Shown here in pieces: positions 1 through 11,840 of a stretch of 64,000 bases of DNA. The notes beneath the pieces are model-generated. The model did no database searches. It was not told the DNA's origin and worked only from the letters and a program-made list of their open reading frames with translations. A program made the translations under genes and the position numbers. Source of the DNA: Echria macrotheca (taxonomy: Eukaryota; Ascomycota; Sordariomycetes; Sordariales; Schizotheciaceae). Location of the stretch: assembly GCA_030411725.1 (NCBI GenBank), contig MU839835.1, positions 372,001 to 436,000 of the forward strand. The letters are read 5' to 3'. Every line of letters starts with the position of its first letter. The stretch's first letter is position 1.

Positions 1-513
1 GGCTTGTTCTTCCGGCTCGACCTCTCGTGAGAATTCGTCGGCCACCTCTGGTGTGTCCACGTCGCCGGAGCTTAGGAGAGAGTCATCCGCAATGCTCTCG
101 TCTCCAACATCCCCATTGTCGTCCTGGTGTGTATCATCCTCGTGGTGAGTCGCTGCATCATCGTCATACGAGTCGTCTCCAATTGTGGAATGGTTGTGCT
201 CCTCTTGATCCTCCACAACATCGTGTTGCTCTTGTTGTTCATCCGCGGCATCAAGCTGCTCTTGTTGTTCAGCAGCAATCTCTGTCTGCGGCTCGGTATC
301 AGCCTCGACTGGGTTGGAGTCGGCGCTGGCATTGGCGTCGGCCTGATCGCTAACTGGAATGTCGACAGGAGTGTCAGGAATGTCGGTAATCTTTGGTACC
401 TCGTCAGCCGAGATGGGCTGTGCCGGTGCGCTGGATTCGTCGTCCATTGGGTCGCTCAGACACGAAGGATCGACAAAGATCTTGAAGTCCAAGTCGTCTT
501 GCCTTTGGGGCAT
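1..513 (-). CDS. Acidic low-complexity protein, N-terminal part (runs off the left edge)
   Basis: An ATG at 513 (reading leftwards) opens a frame of 171 codons with no stop before the window edge, so the C-terminal part is missing. The start reads MPQRQDDLDFKIFVDPS. After about residue 20 the sequence is very rich in Asp, Glu, Gln, Ser and Thr, with runs such as QQEQ and DDD, so this part is almost certainly disordered. No domain is recognised and no function is proposed. The frame is supported by consistent acidic composition over 500 bases and by the absence of stops; no intron is needed in the visible part. It is transcribed away from the amylase gene, so 514-1730 is a shared divergent promoter region. 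Confidence 0.6.
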   Translation of the reverse strand, partial: MPQRQDDLDFKIFVDPSCLSDPMDDESSAPAQPISADEVPKITDIPDTPVDIPVSDQADANASADSNPVEADTEPQTEIAAEQQEQLDAADEQQEQHDVVEDQEEHNHSTIGDDSYDDDAATHHEDDTHQDDNGDVGDESIADDSLLSSGDVDTPEVADEFSREVEPEEQA

Positions 514-1730
514 TCTGCAGAGTTGCGGATTGTCGAAGCAAAGGTTGGTGGGTGTTTATAGCAGCGGACCTGCCTCGTGCTGCTTGGGAGCTCTGGGAGC
601 TGCGGCAACGAACAACGCCAATTAAAAGTCTAGGTGCGATGCGCTGGCAGGTCGTAACAATCGTGATTGGGGTTTTGATGTTTTGGTGGATGCACGCTCC
701 CCACTGGTTGTCGAGCAGCCGCCGGGTTGGGAAGGGTCGACCTGTCAGGCGGTGGTGCAGTAAACACTCGTTGGCAGGGCAATGGAAGAGTGTGCCCCAC
801 CCGGTCTTGGCAGGGACCACGGCTGCAGCTGTCAAACTGACAGCCGGCTCGTCACACAGATCACAACACCAATGCGACTGATCCACCGACGCTGCTGTTG
901 AAGAAACGCGCTGAAAAAAGATTCTTGAACCAACTAAGAATACGTCTCTGGGGTGCAGTCTTGCAATTTCAAGTATGATCGCAGCAAAGCTGCCTGCATT
1001 TCATACGGCATCAACTTGTGCCGGCTTTGACGTCATTGGGCAATCTGCTCTTCAGCCGGGCTGACCTTGCTCTTTTCACGAACCATCTCCCGCGAACCAG
1101 TAACAACCTTTCTTCTCCCGCGTCGGCGGGAAGATCAAGGGGTCACCGGACTTGGATCTGGCGACTGATGGCTCGGTACTTGGACTGCCGACGCAAAAGC
1201 TACAGTTTGCCCCAGAACTGAGTTCAGTCAGCCAAGTCTCCATCGGTGGACCTCGTCCCCCGGTAGTTCTGAACGAGACTGGCCGACTTCCTTCCCTATA
1301 AAATCTAGGGTGCTCCCCGAGTGATCTTGTATTCGACTACGGGTCATATGCCCGCTGGAGTACAGGTTGTTCGATCACTTGGTCCGCACCTGCGGTTCCG
1401 GAGAACGGTTCACAACCGCACCCACTTCTCAGGCAGCGGCGTCCGATAGGTATCTTCTCAGCATGGCGCAGAAGTTTAGAAAGGTGAAGCCTCCTTCCAT
1501 ATGCGATTTACCCACCAAGACTTGAGCAACGAAGGCAGTACTCACAGGCTATCAGAAGGGAGGCACGTCTCAGTTTTCTCTGCAAATATGACCGTGTGGG
1601 AGTTTCAGACTATCTTTCTGCAACACACAACACCTCCCTAGAACCGTAACCCACACAGCCGGAACCACCCTAATATCAATACACACTTTCTTCCCTACCT
1701 GTTCAAGAGTGAATCCACGCTCGGTCTCAA
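514..1730. other. Divergent intergenic region between the acidic protein gene and the amylase gene
   Basis: No coding signal was seen; the ORFs here are short and have no domain-like composition. A TATA-like CTATAAAAT lies near 1297-1305. An inverted CCG-N3-CGG element with flanking TCCCGC/GCGGGA arms lies at 1116-1131; it is a possible Zn2Cys6 regulator site, but that is only a guess from the pattern. Confidence 0.5.
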
Positions 1731-3583
1731 ATGGGGCAATCCATACAGCGGCAGACCGCCCCGTCGATGAATGAGTTCGAGTGGTACGTCCCTACAGATA
1801 AAGAACACTGGGCGCAAACCCTACAGCTGCCGACTGCCCCAGAAAATGCGACGTTGTTGCAGGGCTTCGAGTGGTACGTCCCGGCAGACAAAAAACAGTG
1901 GGTGCGCCTCGAGAAGCACCTCCCTGGTCTGAAGAGATGGGGCGTCGACAACATTTGGTTACCTCCTGGGTTCGTCTCCTCCCTCGCTGGTGTCCTGGTC
2001 TGATTACTCCAGATGCAAGGGCTCGAGCAATCAGACCAACGGCTATGACATCTATGACCTATATGACCTCGGCGAGTTCGACCAGAAAGGCTCAGTTGCG
2101 ACCAAATGGGGAACCAAAGAGGAGCTTTTGTCTCTGGCTCATACCGCCAAGAAAAACGGTGTTGGTTTGTACTGGGATGCCGTGTTGAACCACAAGTTCG
2201 GTGCCGACCATCGCGAGAAGTGTCAAGCTGTCGAAGTCGACCCGGAGGACCGCACGCAGGAAATCAGCGAGCAGTACGAGATCGATGCTTGGGTTGGCTT
2301 CGACTTCCCTGGGAGAGGCGATGAGTACAGCAGGATGAAATACCACTGGTATCACTTCAGTGGCGTGGACTACAACGCCGCCAACAAGAAAAAGGCTATC
2401 TACAAGATCATTGGTGAACGGTCCACCGGATGGGCCCAGACCCCCGATGTGGACGCAGAGAAAGGAAACTTGTAAGATCCATCCAACTACCTGTTTCGAG
2501 CCGCCCTAAATCACTCCCAGCGACTTCCTCATGGGATCTGACCTGGACTACTCTCACCCAGACGTGGAACGGGATGTCCTGGCCTGGGGCAAGTGGCTTG
2601 CCAGCGAGCTGCCCATCCGGGGTTTCCGCTTCGACGCCGTCAGGCACTTCAGTGTGGACTTCCTCCGGAAGTTCATCACCCAGATGGACGAGCTAAATAA
2701 GGACGGCTGGTTCTTTGTGGGCGAGTTCTGGAAGGACTCGTCGGCTGACATGGTTGGTCTACGCTTTTGACGGGGGCTTAGCTGACGTTTCCAGAGAGAC
2801 TATCTTGACCGGATGAACCACAGATTCTCCTTGTTCGATGTACCCCTAGTCAAAAATTTCAGCAGGATCAGTCAGGGTGAAGGTCACCTCCGTGATGTTT
2901 TCTATGAGACCCTTGTCCAGTCTGACCCTCATCACGCCGTGGTATGTTCGTCCGCATGGTTGTTGGGCTTCGAACTTACCAGTGTTAGACTTTTGTCATG
3001 AGCCATGATACCCAGCCTTACCAAGCCGTCGAGACACGTATCGAGGACTGGTTCAAGCCACTGGCCTACGCACTTATCCTCCTGCGAGAGGACGGATACC
3101 CTTGCGTCTGGTATGGTGACCTGTACGGCATCGACCCGGCTGGCGAACACCCTTTTCCACCATCCTGCGGCGGGGCCCTCCCGAAACTAATGCTGGCCCG
3201 CAAGCTGTACAGTTACGGGAGGCAGCCTGACTACTTTGACGACGATACATGTATTGGATGGGTGCGCTACGGTACATGGGATCGGAGGTTCGGTTGCGCC
3301 GTGGTGATGAGCAGCGCCGGCCCTGGAGTCAAGCGGATGCATATCGGGGAGATGCACGCCGGGGAAGTGTGGACCGACGTTCTGGGATGGCAAACTCACG
3401 AGGTTGTCATCGAGGCCGATGGATTTGGCTATTTTTCCTGTGATAAAACCAGCGTGAGCGTCTGGGTCAACGATGCTGCCGAAGGAAGGGAGCGCTTCTC
3501 GGAAGAGTTGTGAGTGTCGTCTAATGGTCTTGTTTTATTAATGACTAATTGTGAACAGCGACACCAATATCTATGATATGTAG
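1731..3583 (+). CDS. Cytosolic alpha-amylase, GH13 (GH13_5-like)
   Basis: Six exons: 1731-1969, 2013-2471, 2521-2752, 2795-2941, 2989-3509 and 3559-3583, giving 540 residues. It should hydrolyse internal alpha-1,4-glucan bonds inside the cell, since no signal peptide is visible. Related intracellular fungal amylases are linked to glycogen and cell-wall alpha-glucan metabolism. Visible GH13 motifs are WLPPGCKGSSNQTNGYD across the first intron, GFRFDAVRH (nucleophile D271), FFVGEFW (acid/base E301) and FVMSHDTQP (D366). The last motif has Ser where Asn is usual. All five introns are 42-49 nt. The last intron removes an early stop at 3511-3513 and adds a short tail ending DTNIYDM. The N-terminus holds an in-frame duplication: FEWYVP occurs at residues 16-21 and again at 46-51. 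The family and frame are certain; the tiny last exon is likely but not proven. Confidence 0.93.
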
Positions 3584-3696
3584 TTGCTAGGCTGCTGGTT
3601 GTCAGTGGAAACCCTCCCTAGATGTGCTAGGTTCCTAGTCTAGAGATACACTGCATGATGCTTCCTATAAGATGTACACTTCGCACTACAGCTGAT

Positions 3697-3815
3697 ACAT
3701 ACGACCACACCCACTAGAACACTCGGGATCTCGTCTGATCTCCCATGGATAAGCCAGTGAGGGCCAGACTAGTAGTTGGTTCGGTGATGACCAGCGAATC
3801 CCTGGTGTTGTATGT
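3697..3815 (+). rRNA. 5S ribosomal RNA
   Basis: About 119 nt that match the Neurospora-type 5S sequence from ACATACGACCACACCCACT to TGGTGTTGTATGT. The internal block GATAAGCCAGTGAGGGCC and the 3' block GACCAGCGAATCCCTGG are intact. A T-run at 3815-3819 is a normal RNA polymerase III terminator. Dispersed single 5S genes are known in filamentous ascomycetes. A few bases differ from the Neurospora sequence I remember, so it could be a variant copy or a mildly diverged one. Confidence 0.9.
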
Positions 3816-6800
3816 TTTTGCCCCTTGTCGACCCTGACTCACTTTGTACGGTAGGTACTCGGTACATAATGCACCTCGACAGGTCACAACGCGCTCGTTT
3901 GTAATTCTAAAGACCGTCTACAGGAACGTGCATGCATTTGGAAAACAAGCTTTAGGGCCGCGCCGCATATAACTGTAGATGCCTCCCAGAATAGCCGAGA
4001 ACTTGCCACCTGATGGACCTGACTGCACACAAGTTGGAGACGGATGCGTACGGAAGGGTATTGCAACCCGGACCTCCAGGCAAGTCTTCCCAAGAATACA
4101 AATAGGGCTCTATCGCCCAACCTCTCAGGTACCTTACTCGCAGCAACCGGCCCAGGTGCAGGCTCGCAACTTTTGGGAAGCTCCCACCTCCCATCAGTTT
4201 TGCCGGCTGAACCGTTTCAGAGACCAATACCAGTCTAAATGTTCTAAATACTGGTATGTTTGTCGTTTCTTAGCTCTAGATACAGGCTCCCTCCATCCCA
4301 ACTGCAGGCCTTCTGATCGGGACCCGGAGCTCTTGTTGCCAAGGGGTGATGATGAGAGGGCACTCCCCGTACCTATCTACCTACCACGAGAGCCTACCGG
4401 CTCGCCAGATACCCATTACCACCCTCGCATATGATGTTGTCATACAGGTATTCGAGTACTTCTTGATGACACTAAGAATAACCGTCGGCGGAAAGAAGTG
4501 GAGCAACTCAGGGGTGATGTCAACAAGCGTCCAAGGGGTAGCTTCGAGGGCGGCGGTGGAAGATTCTCGCGGCCGCACCGCTGTGGCCGAAACCTGCACG
4601 CACAAGGACGTCACAGAGCACAAAGTTCCAAGGCACGCCTGGTTCCCTGCCTAATTAGGGTAGGTAGGTACCTTCCACCGTTCACCGGCATGTTCACATG
4701 AGGTCGAAGTGCATCCCGAGGCAAGTGTGGCGAATGCACGACTGCACCGCCACGCAGCCACACCCGTCGATCGAACACCGAAAATGCGGAGAGCATGGAC
4801 GTGCATTTGCAACCTGTTTGGATAAACCGGGAGAATGCGCGCTGGACACGGCACACTGAGGCAGCAGACAGCCTCATTTCTGCGAATTCTCTTCTTCCAG
4901 AAGCCTGTTCTGGATCACCGCTCTCCGAAATATCGTCTCGTTTACGCATGCGACGCTGCGACACATCCCTTCAGCTGAAGACCGGTGCAGATCGTCGTCG
5001 CGAGCTGTGGCTGATGGTCATTCCAGACGTTCCGGTTTGAGGAATCTCCCGAGGATGAAGCGCTTAGTCACACCAGCAAGACCACAGGAGGCCTCTCCTC
5101 CGGGAGCCGTCGAGAGGCAACAGCTATTTTTGCAATCAGTACGAATTGGATTCCCCGCGCAGTGCCAATAGCCAGCGGGCACAGTCTGCATCCTCTCGCA
5201 GCGCTGGACCTGTGTCTGCGAAGACCACGGGCTGAAGACTCCGCCCAATCCCCACCCCCGACCGACGGAGCCGGTCGTCTGAAGTGCCGGCGCTCCGGCA
5301 AGCGTCGATTGGCTCATCTGGCCGCTTTGGATTCACGCTGGTTGGTTTTGGATTCCCAAGGGCTGACTTTCGGTCGGAAATCTCCAACGCCCGGGACTTG
5401 CAGGCCGAGATGCTCGAATCCCACGGACAATGGCACACTGGCCACCGCATTCCGGCGGACGCTCGCCCCCAGAGGCGTTGGTGGTCTCTGTGCGTTCCTG
5501 GTTCCGCAGATTGCCTGTTGCTTGTGATGTTCAGGAGAAGGAGGCTGTGCAAGTCTGAAGTGAACACGGACCATGTGGTTTGATACGCGGAACCACACAT
5601 CTCCACCTCACTGGTGCAACAGAATGTCCTGGCGTTCGACGGCTTCCCGGGATCCAATGGTTATACGGATGCTCTGGATTGATATCAACTCGGAACCTGA
5701 GAAAACTCTAAAGCCCTTTCCCAGCGAGTCGCTCCCGTCTCCGGGGCTGCGGCGGCATCGGGGTTGGGAGACCAATAGGGTGTTTGCTGGGCCAGTGCCC
5801 ACCTGAGTGCAGAGAGCAGACAACGAACTAGGCTTGGCGGACGTGCTGGTTGTGGCGATGTCACTGCAAGATACGGGAAACACCTTGAATGGTTGTTATA
5901 GCTTGCAGCTTAGCCCCGCGCGTATGCTATTCACTGCGGAGCGCTGTTTTGGGTATTCCTACTATGGCGGATCCAGTTGATCACTGGAGGTGGTTTGGTG
6001 CTTCAGGTTGCTGATGATGCCAGACTGGAGGCTTGAATGCTGCACCATGATTATCTTGAGCTAACGAGGGTTCACGGACTGCAATGTACATTGGCCGGGT
6101 CCCAGATCGGTCACCAGGCCAAGCCCGCCCGACAGCCCGCTTCAAGATGAGGCAAGAAGAGGTCCCGGCAGCGATGGGATATATACCTTTGGTCTGCCAT
6201 CTCTCGAAAGTTTGTTGGAAGTCGTCAACCTCGTCGCGTCCTATCTCGAAATGGCAGCGAATTGACGCCGGCTCTCGCCAGCAATCGTCCACCGTCACCA
6301 TCGCAACACTCGCACTCGTGCCCTAACAGGAAGCTGGCCTCGTCATCCTCAGGCCGCGGCAGGTAAGAAACACTGTGGCATCTTGGCTGGGTACTTGGTC
6401 CGACGGGTGTGTGGCCGCCGGCGAGAGGTACCGCCGGGAAGGAGGCTTGTGGGTGGTGCAACCATTGCGCCGTCCCGCCGCGAACAGGCTATATCGCTCA
6501 GGGCAGCCGCTGATTGGCCGGCCGTCTCGCTCTCGTCCTGATTGCCAGCAGTGGCAGGCCAGGCCGCAGTCGAGGGATCGGTCCTCCTCGCATTTGCTGA
6601 CGCGGCCTCCCCCTCTCCACCCTTGTCAGCCTGCACCTGCCTGTCTGCCAACCAAACCCCGTCTGTCCGGCCAGTGTCAAGCACTTCTGACAAGCCCCAG
6701 GCACCCCCATAGACTGAAAATCCCCCCCGTCTTTCTCTCTTCCACCCTTCACGACTCCAAACCACATCGAAACCGACTCCAACGATTATTATCTGCCGAC

Positions 6801-6862
6801 CGATTCTTCAATAACTCGCCACTGTTGGATTGCACGTTGGAAGCAGTTCTCGCCGGGACATC
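3816..6862. other. Long gene-poor region upstream of the bZIP gene
   Basis: About 3 kb with no ORF that carries a recognisable domain, splice-compatible continuity or a clear signal peptide. The longest frames (for example 5136-5657 on -) are low in plausible structure. TAGGTAGGTACC-like words occur near 4381-4390 and 4657-4674. The last few hundred bases before 6863 are pyrimidine rich, as expected for a fungal promoter and 5' leader. Confidence 0.5.
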
Positions 6863-8648
6863 ATGTCGCGACACATGTCGACGACGCCGGTTGCGTCGCA
6901 GCCTGGCATGATCGATCCCCTGATGGAGTCGCTCATCGATTTCTCGGATTACGACAATGTTCAACAATATCAATCGCCGTCCTTGTCCCCCGCGACATCG
7001 AGTAAAGCACCGGCTTTCGCGCGTCCCATCAAGACCGAAGCCACGCCTTCGCTGCTGCCGACCACGCAGCCGCTGAGCGGACCCAGTCATCAGTACGACC
7101 TCTACAAGCAGCAGACTGGTATGGTGCCGGGTGCGCTGGCCAGCACTCTTGCTGTTAATCAAAGCAATGCTCTCATCCATGGGTACACCGACTTTGGCAC
7201 CGATTATCTCGGCATCGGCAACACAGACGACGGCTTCGACTTCAACACGGCGCCGTCTCAGGGCTCGATGGGCACACCCGAGATGGATATGGACTTCGAC
7301 TCCCCGACGTCGGATCCCTTTGGCTTCGACGCGACGGTAAACCCCAGCTCGATAGGCGGGCAGGAACCTAGCACTCTCCCGTCACCCCCAGTCCTCTCGA
7401 CGCAGACCCGGCTGTGGCCCGGCGCACACCAGCAGGCCGCGCTGAAGGCTCAGGCACAAGCACAACAACAGCGGAGGCAACGAGCGCAGGTTCAGCAAGC
7501 CAAGCAATCACAGCGACCTAAGCATTCGCAGCAACCCAACGATCCCTTGGTAGAGCAGAAGATCACCCAACTCCTGAACTCGATGCGCGCCAAGCCGTCG
7601 ATGGACAACAACGGTCAAGTCGTACCCCACCACCTCAGCATCGCGCGACCCAAGAAGGATGAGGAGGATATGGACGAGGACGAGAGGCTGCTGGCCAGTG
7701 AAGAAGGCAAGAAGCTTAGCAGCAAGGAAAGGCGTCAATTGCGAAACAAAGTTTCTGCCCGAGCTTTCCGGTCCAGGCGAAAGGGTAAGTTTAGCGCACG
7801 ACCGCAACCAAGCTGAAGCTAACGTTTTTTCAGAGTACATCACTCAACTGGAGTCTGAGATTGCCAACAAGGTCAACGAGAACGGCATCTTGCGCACTGA
7901 GAACCGCGCGCTCACGGAGGAGGTGAAGCGCCTTACCGATCTTACCCACATGCTCCTCTCATCACCATCCTTCTCCGACTTCCTCGACCGTCTAAGCGCC
8001 AACCCGCAACAGATCCAGCAAAGCCAACCGGCTCAACCTCAACAGCAAGAAACTGGGCGCCAGGCTCGGAAAGATGCCAACCCCTACGCCGCTCTGAATG
8101 AGTTTCAGCACCAACAGATCGGAGTTGCCATGATGCCCGAACAGCCTATTGACTTTTCGACGGTCGTGATGGACTCTAATAACAACACGTTCTCATACCA
8201 GCCGCAGGTATTCGCTGTCCTCAACACCCCCGAGCCTACGCTCGACGCGTCCATCCTTTCAGGAAAGCCCAGCCTTGTTGATGAGCAATTTGACGTCGAG
8301 GAGGAGAAGGTGGAGATGCCCATCATTGAGCGGCCCGCTCCAGTTGCTGAGAAGGAGGCACCCCCGACTCCCGTTGATGAGCAGTTCGAGAATGACCCTG
8401 CCTTCGCCCTGTACCACGACTCCCCCGCCACCGAGACTAAGCCTCCTGTCGAGCTCGACACCGAGGGCCTGTCAGATCTCGACATCTTTGGTGGCATTGA
8501 GCCTGAAAAGGTGCTAGCGCGGTACGAGCTTGTCAATGTCACCGAGGAGGATGCGGCTGCCACTCTTGCCATGGCCAGGGTACAACGGATCAGTGCCAAC
8601 CTTGAGTGTGTAAGAGCCAGGTTAGAGTCTTTGACTGTGGGGTTATAG
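6863..8648 (+). CDS. bZIP transcription factor, MeaB-like
   Basis: Two exons, 6863-7784 and 7834-8648, encode 578 residues. The single 49-nt intron splits the basic region from the zipper, joining SRRK to EYITQLESE. The basic region (about 285-307) has the core NKVSARAFRSRR that contacts DNA in bZIP proteins, followed by a leucine-zipper-like helix to about residue 350. A Gln-rich stretch (roughly 195-235) precedes it. The C-terminal half is Pro/Glu rich, as in activation or regulatory regions. The basic-zipper sequence with LLSSPSFSDFLDRLS after it resembles what I recall of MeaB, a nitrogen-metabolism regulator of Aspergillus and Fusarium; the bZIP call is firm, the MeaB assignment is moderate. 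An in-frame non-ATG extension exists upstream; the ATG at 6863 is the sensible start. Confidence 0.92.
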
Positions 8649-11149
8649 CCAGGGGTCTCTCGTGGATGTGTGGACAAGGTTTCTCCTTCTGTCATGGCGT
8701 TTATGGGTTGGATTATGGGAGGGATGTCCTCGATTGTTATAGAGGAAGAAGCGGTTGCTTTTGTCACGCCGATGATAGCGTTTGTCAGATCATGGATAAA
8801 AGCAGCGAGGATAACTGTATTGAGGGATTAGCCCAGCTCTTAGAACAAGTATCATTACTCATACTCTATGCCGTAATACTCAGCTCTTGAATCAAGTATA
8901 TGTTCCATGACTCAATGATACCAATTTGAATGTCGACTATGTCACGTAGGTCCATCGGGGCCTTCGGTTTTCTTTATACGAGTTGAAATGATTAGGTACA
9001 GTAAGGTAACTAAAGTCCCCGATGGCATGACGCTTGAGCTTACAGGAGGGTTGGAAGTAGTCTGTAGTGTGTACCTCAGAGACAAGTAGCGCGGTTTAGC
9101 CGTTCACCTTGCAGCCATACGGATTCTAGGAGTATCTATCTAATAGAGGCCACTACGGCTAGAAGCTACAGAACCCTTGATGTAAGAAAGAAGCCGTATA
9201 GGGAGCCCAGCTTGCTACCCACCTTAGGTAAACAAGCGTGACAGCAGCAGTACAGGTCTATTCTACCCGCTGCTTCTATCCGCTTCCACGTTCCACCAGG
9301 ATGCAGCTAGACCCCGCTCCAGTCCACTGACTAGGTACTGTTGATAGCGGTTTTGACACATGTTACGGGCATCACGTGCCTATTCTCTCACACGCCGCAG
9401 AAGAGGCTTAGGCATCTAGGCAGATGTATACAGTTCCTTACTGTGCTGCTGCTGGAGTCCCTACAGAATGTATGCACAGGCAGGCAGGTCTGGGATCTAT
9501 TCATAGTTTTGTGCTCTAGTTTGAAACTCTCTAGACAGACCTGCCCAAGTGCTGCCCTATCACTTACTTTAGTTCCCTAAATGAAATACATGCTGCGGGT
9601 ATGTACATGAGGTGCAGAACTAAGAGGTAATGCGGATGGTAGAATCGCAGTATGGCGGACAGGAGACTGAGAACTAGCATCCTCGGGTGTGTATTCTGAG
9701 ATTTGGACCCACTGGCTTGTCCCTATGCGTGTACAGGTTGCATACATGGTGTGTTAGTTTGTTCTAGAGGAATCTAGCACGTTTCTCTTTTCCACATATG
9801 CGATGTGTTGTACCATGTTACCATGTGGAAACCACGCCCCCAGGACAAGAATGTGATCCCATGGGGTGGGATAGGCATCTTGATGGGTTCCGTTCTATCA
9901 AACAGGCATTATCGAAACCATTTAGGGCTGCCACCTGCCACTTCACTTGCCTGTCTGCCTGTACCGAGATACTCAAGGTACCTACCTATGCAGGACGTCG
10001 CATATGCAAAAGGTATCCTCATATATATTACTGTGCTTGATGTGGAAAACTGCCTACCTACGTAAGCCCTCGGATGGGAATCTTATGTGTTTATTGTAGT
10101 AGGTAAGACCTGGGCCAGATCATCTATCTATCTGTTCTGCCACACCGATTTGACTGGCTCTGAATAGCCTTCCGGCCAACAAAGAAATGTAAGACAGTGA
10201 CATCAGTCTGGCCTGCACCAGCAGCACTGGCCACCATCCACTGTCCGTCAAGGTGCCTGAATTCTCGCCCACTCCGTCGCGTCTAACTAGGTACGGATCC
10301 GTCCGCGGATCCGTCCACGGAGTTCTAAAGCAGCATTCCCGGAAGGTTCGCGGGTTCATCGGCTTCTCCTCGTGGTACGGCTTTTGACGAGAGGAGGATC
10401 CTTAACATGTGAAACTGGACATCTCTTTCACAACGTCGCCTGTCACCTGGGCAGGGTAGTGCTAATAGCCCGGACACGGGTTGGTTTTATATTCCGTTGA
10501 AGTGGTATATATATAACAGGCCCCGACCTCTTTTTTCCTTTCCTTTCCTCATTCCCTGGCGAGTAGGTGAGGTGGACTCCCCGGAGCCGGGTAGCGTTGG
10601 GCTCGCGGTCCGGGGATAATGAATTCAGTTGCTTCGCAGAGAGTTTGCTACTACAGGATAAGCAAATTCTGATATACGTGGCATTGATAGCTGGTCTGAG
10701 TCCAGGCCTCGAGGAATTCGCGAGTACGAAAGCATTCAATACTGATTAGATGGCCTTTGGAAAAGAAAGCACGTGTAGTACAAATCGCGGAGGCCACTTT
10801 TGCTACGGATGCACAAGTCTTTACTACAAATTTCGGGCCTCCTTTTCTACAAGCGATAAGCCCCTTTTCTTCTAGACTTCGTATACGTATGTTCGGTCTG
10901 AATACCTGAGGTACAGGTACTACCTAAACCACAGTCATCACCATGTTTTGTTTGTACTCGGCTGGATACCAAAGAATGCCGACAATATACGTGAAGACCT
11001 AGACCAGGCACCGGGTACTAATTTCCCCGTTCCAAACCGCTTCGTTCATAGAGTAGAGTGCATGAGTAATACCACGACGCCCACACCTGCTATGTCCCGA
11101 AGCGAACCCCAGATGACCCCTCCCCAATCCCCCATTTTCTTTTTGTTTC
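8649..11149. other. Gene-poor intergenic region
   Basis: About 2.5 kb without a supportable gene. It holds several CTAGGTAC/GGTAGGTA-type words (near 8995, 9976, 10054, 10288 and 10907) and a doubled GGATCC-centred palindrome at 10286-10320. Short ORFs lack domain features. Confidence 0.5.
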
Positions 11150-11840
11150 TTACCAAAACCAACCCCCAAACCTCGGCATCCTAACCCGTCTCTTCCCCGA
11201 GCTAACAACCGGTCCAGTCGGACTAGGCGTCGGCGTCGCGCTACTCGTCCTCGAAGAACTCACACTCACCGTCTCACTCTCACTCTTTGAACTCTCACTC
11301 TTCGAACTAGAACTAGAAGAACTAGAAGAACTACCCGAGCTCCAAGACGACAAAGAACTTCCCGACGTGCTCGAACTCAAACCCGTCGTAGAGGTCGTCG
11401 TAGAAGTCGAAGTCGTAGTCGTGGAGGACGAGGGACCCACACAATCGCTCACCCAGCTGACGGTATACGCCGTCGGACACGGCACCGGCGCTGTGGGCCG
11501 TCCGCCCGACGCGCCGTCGCAGAGGCCCGTTGGACAGGAAAAAGTCTTGTGGGCTGTTGCGGGGGGGTCCGGGCAGCCGCAGTGGGCTGTTAGGGTTTCG
11601 AGGATCACGCAGAGGGGGAAGGTGCAGGTTGAGGGGCAGATTGTTGTTGTTGAGGTTATGGTTGGGCAGCCTGCTGGGACTGTTGTTGTGGTTGCCGGGG
11701 GAGGGGTTGTTGTTTGGGCTTGGGCTTGTTGGGGGGGATGGAGGCTGCGTTTGGTAGGTACCTATGTTAGTTCGTGATGGGAGGGGAGGGGAAGGGAGGA
11801 CGTACAGGATGGTTGCGATGAGGAGGTGGAGGGACTTCAT
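11150..11840 (-). CDS. Secreted Cys-rich protein with Ser/Thr-rich tail
   Basis: Exons on the minus strand: 11840-11806 and 11744-11150, joined across a 61-nt intron, giving 209 residues. It starts MKSLHLLIATILLHPPQQAQAQ, a signal peptide with a likely cleavage near AQAQ. A Thr/Pro linker leads to a compact block with ten Cys (CPTITSTTTICPSTC, HCGCPDPP, CPTGLCDG and others). A long Ser/Thr stretch resembling glycosylated wall-protein stalks follows. It is probably exported to the wall or medium. There is no hydrophobic GPI tail: the end reads RFGGWFW. A GTAAGA donor overlaps the stop, so a further 3' exon is possible, but no convincing continuation was found. Next to another secreted gene in the same orientation. 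Function unknown. Confidence 0.75.

Noticed and set aside
5136..5657. 173-codon minus-strand ORF upstream of the bZIP gene
   Set aside because: No domain, no signal peptide, no plausible splicing; composition looks random.
6830..6862. N-terminal extension of the bZIP frame
   Set aside because: It begins at a TTG rather than an ATG; the ATG at 6863 is in frame.
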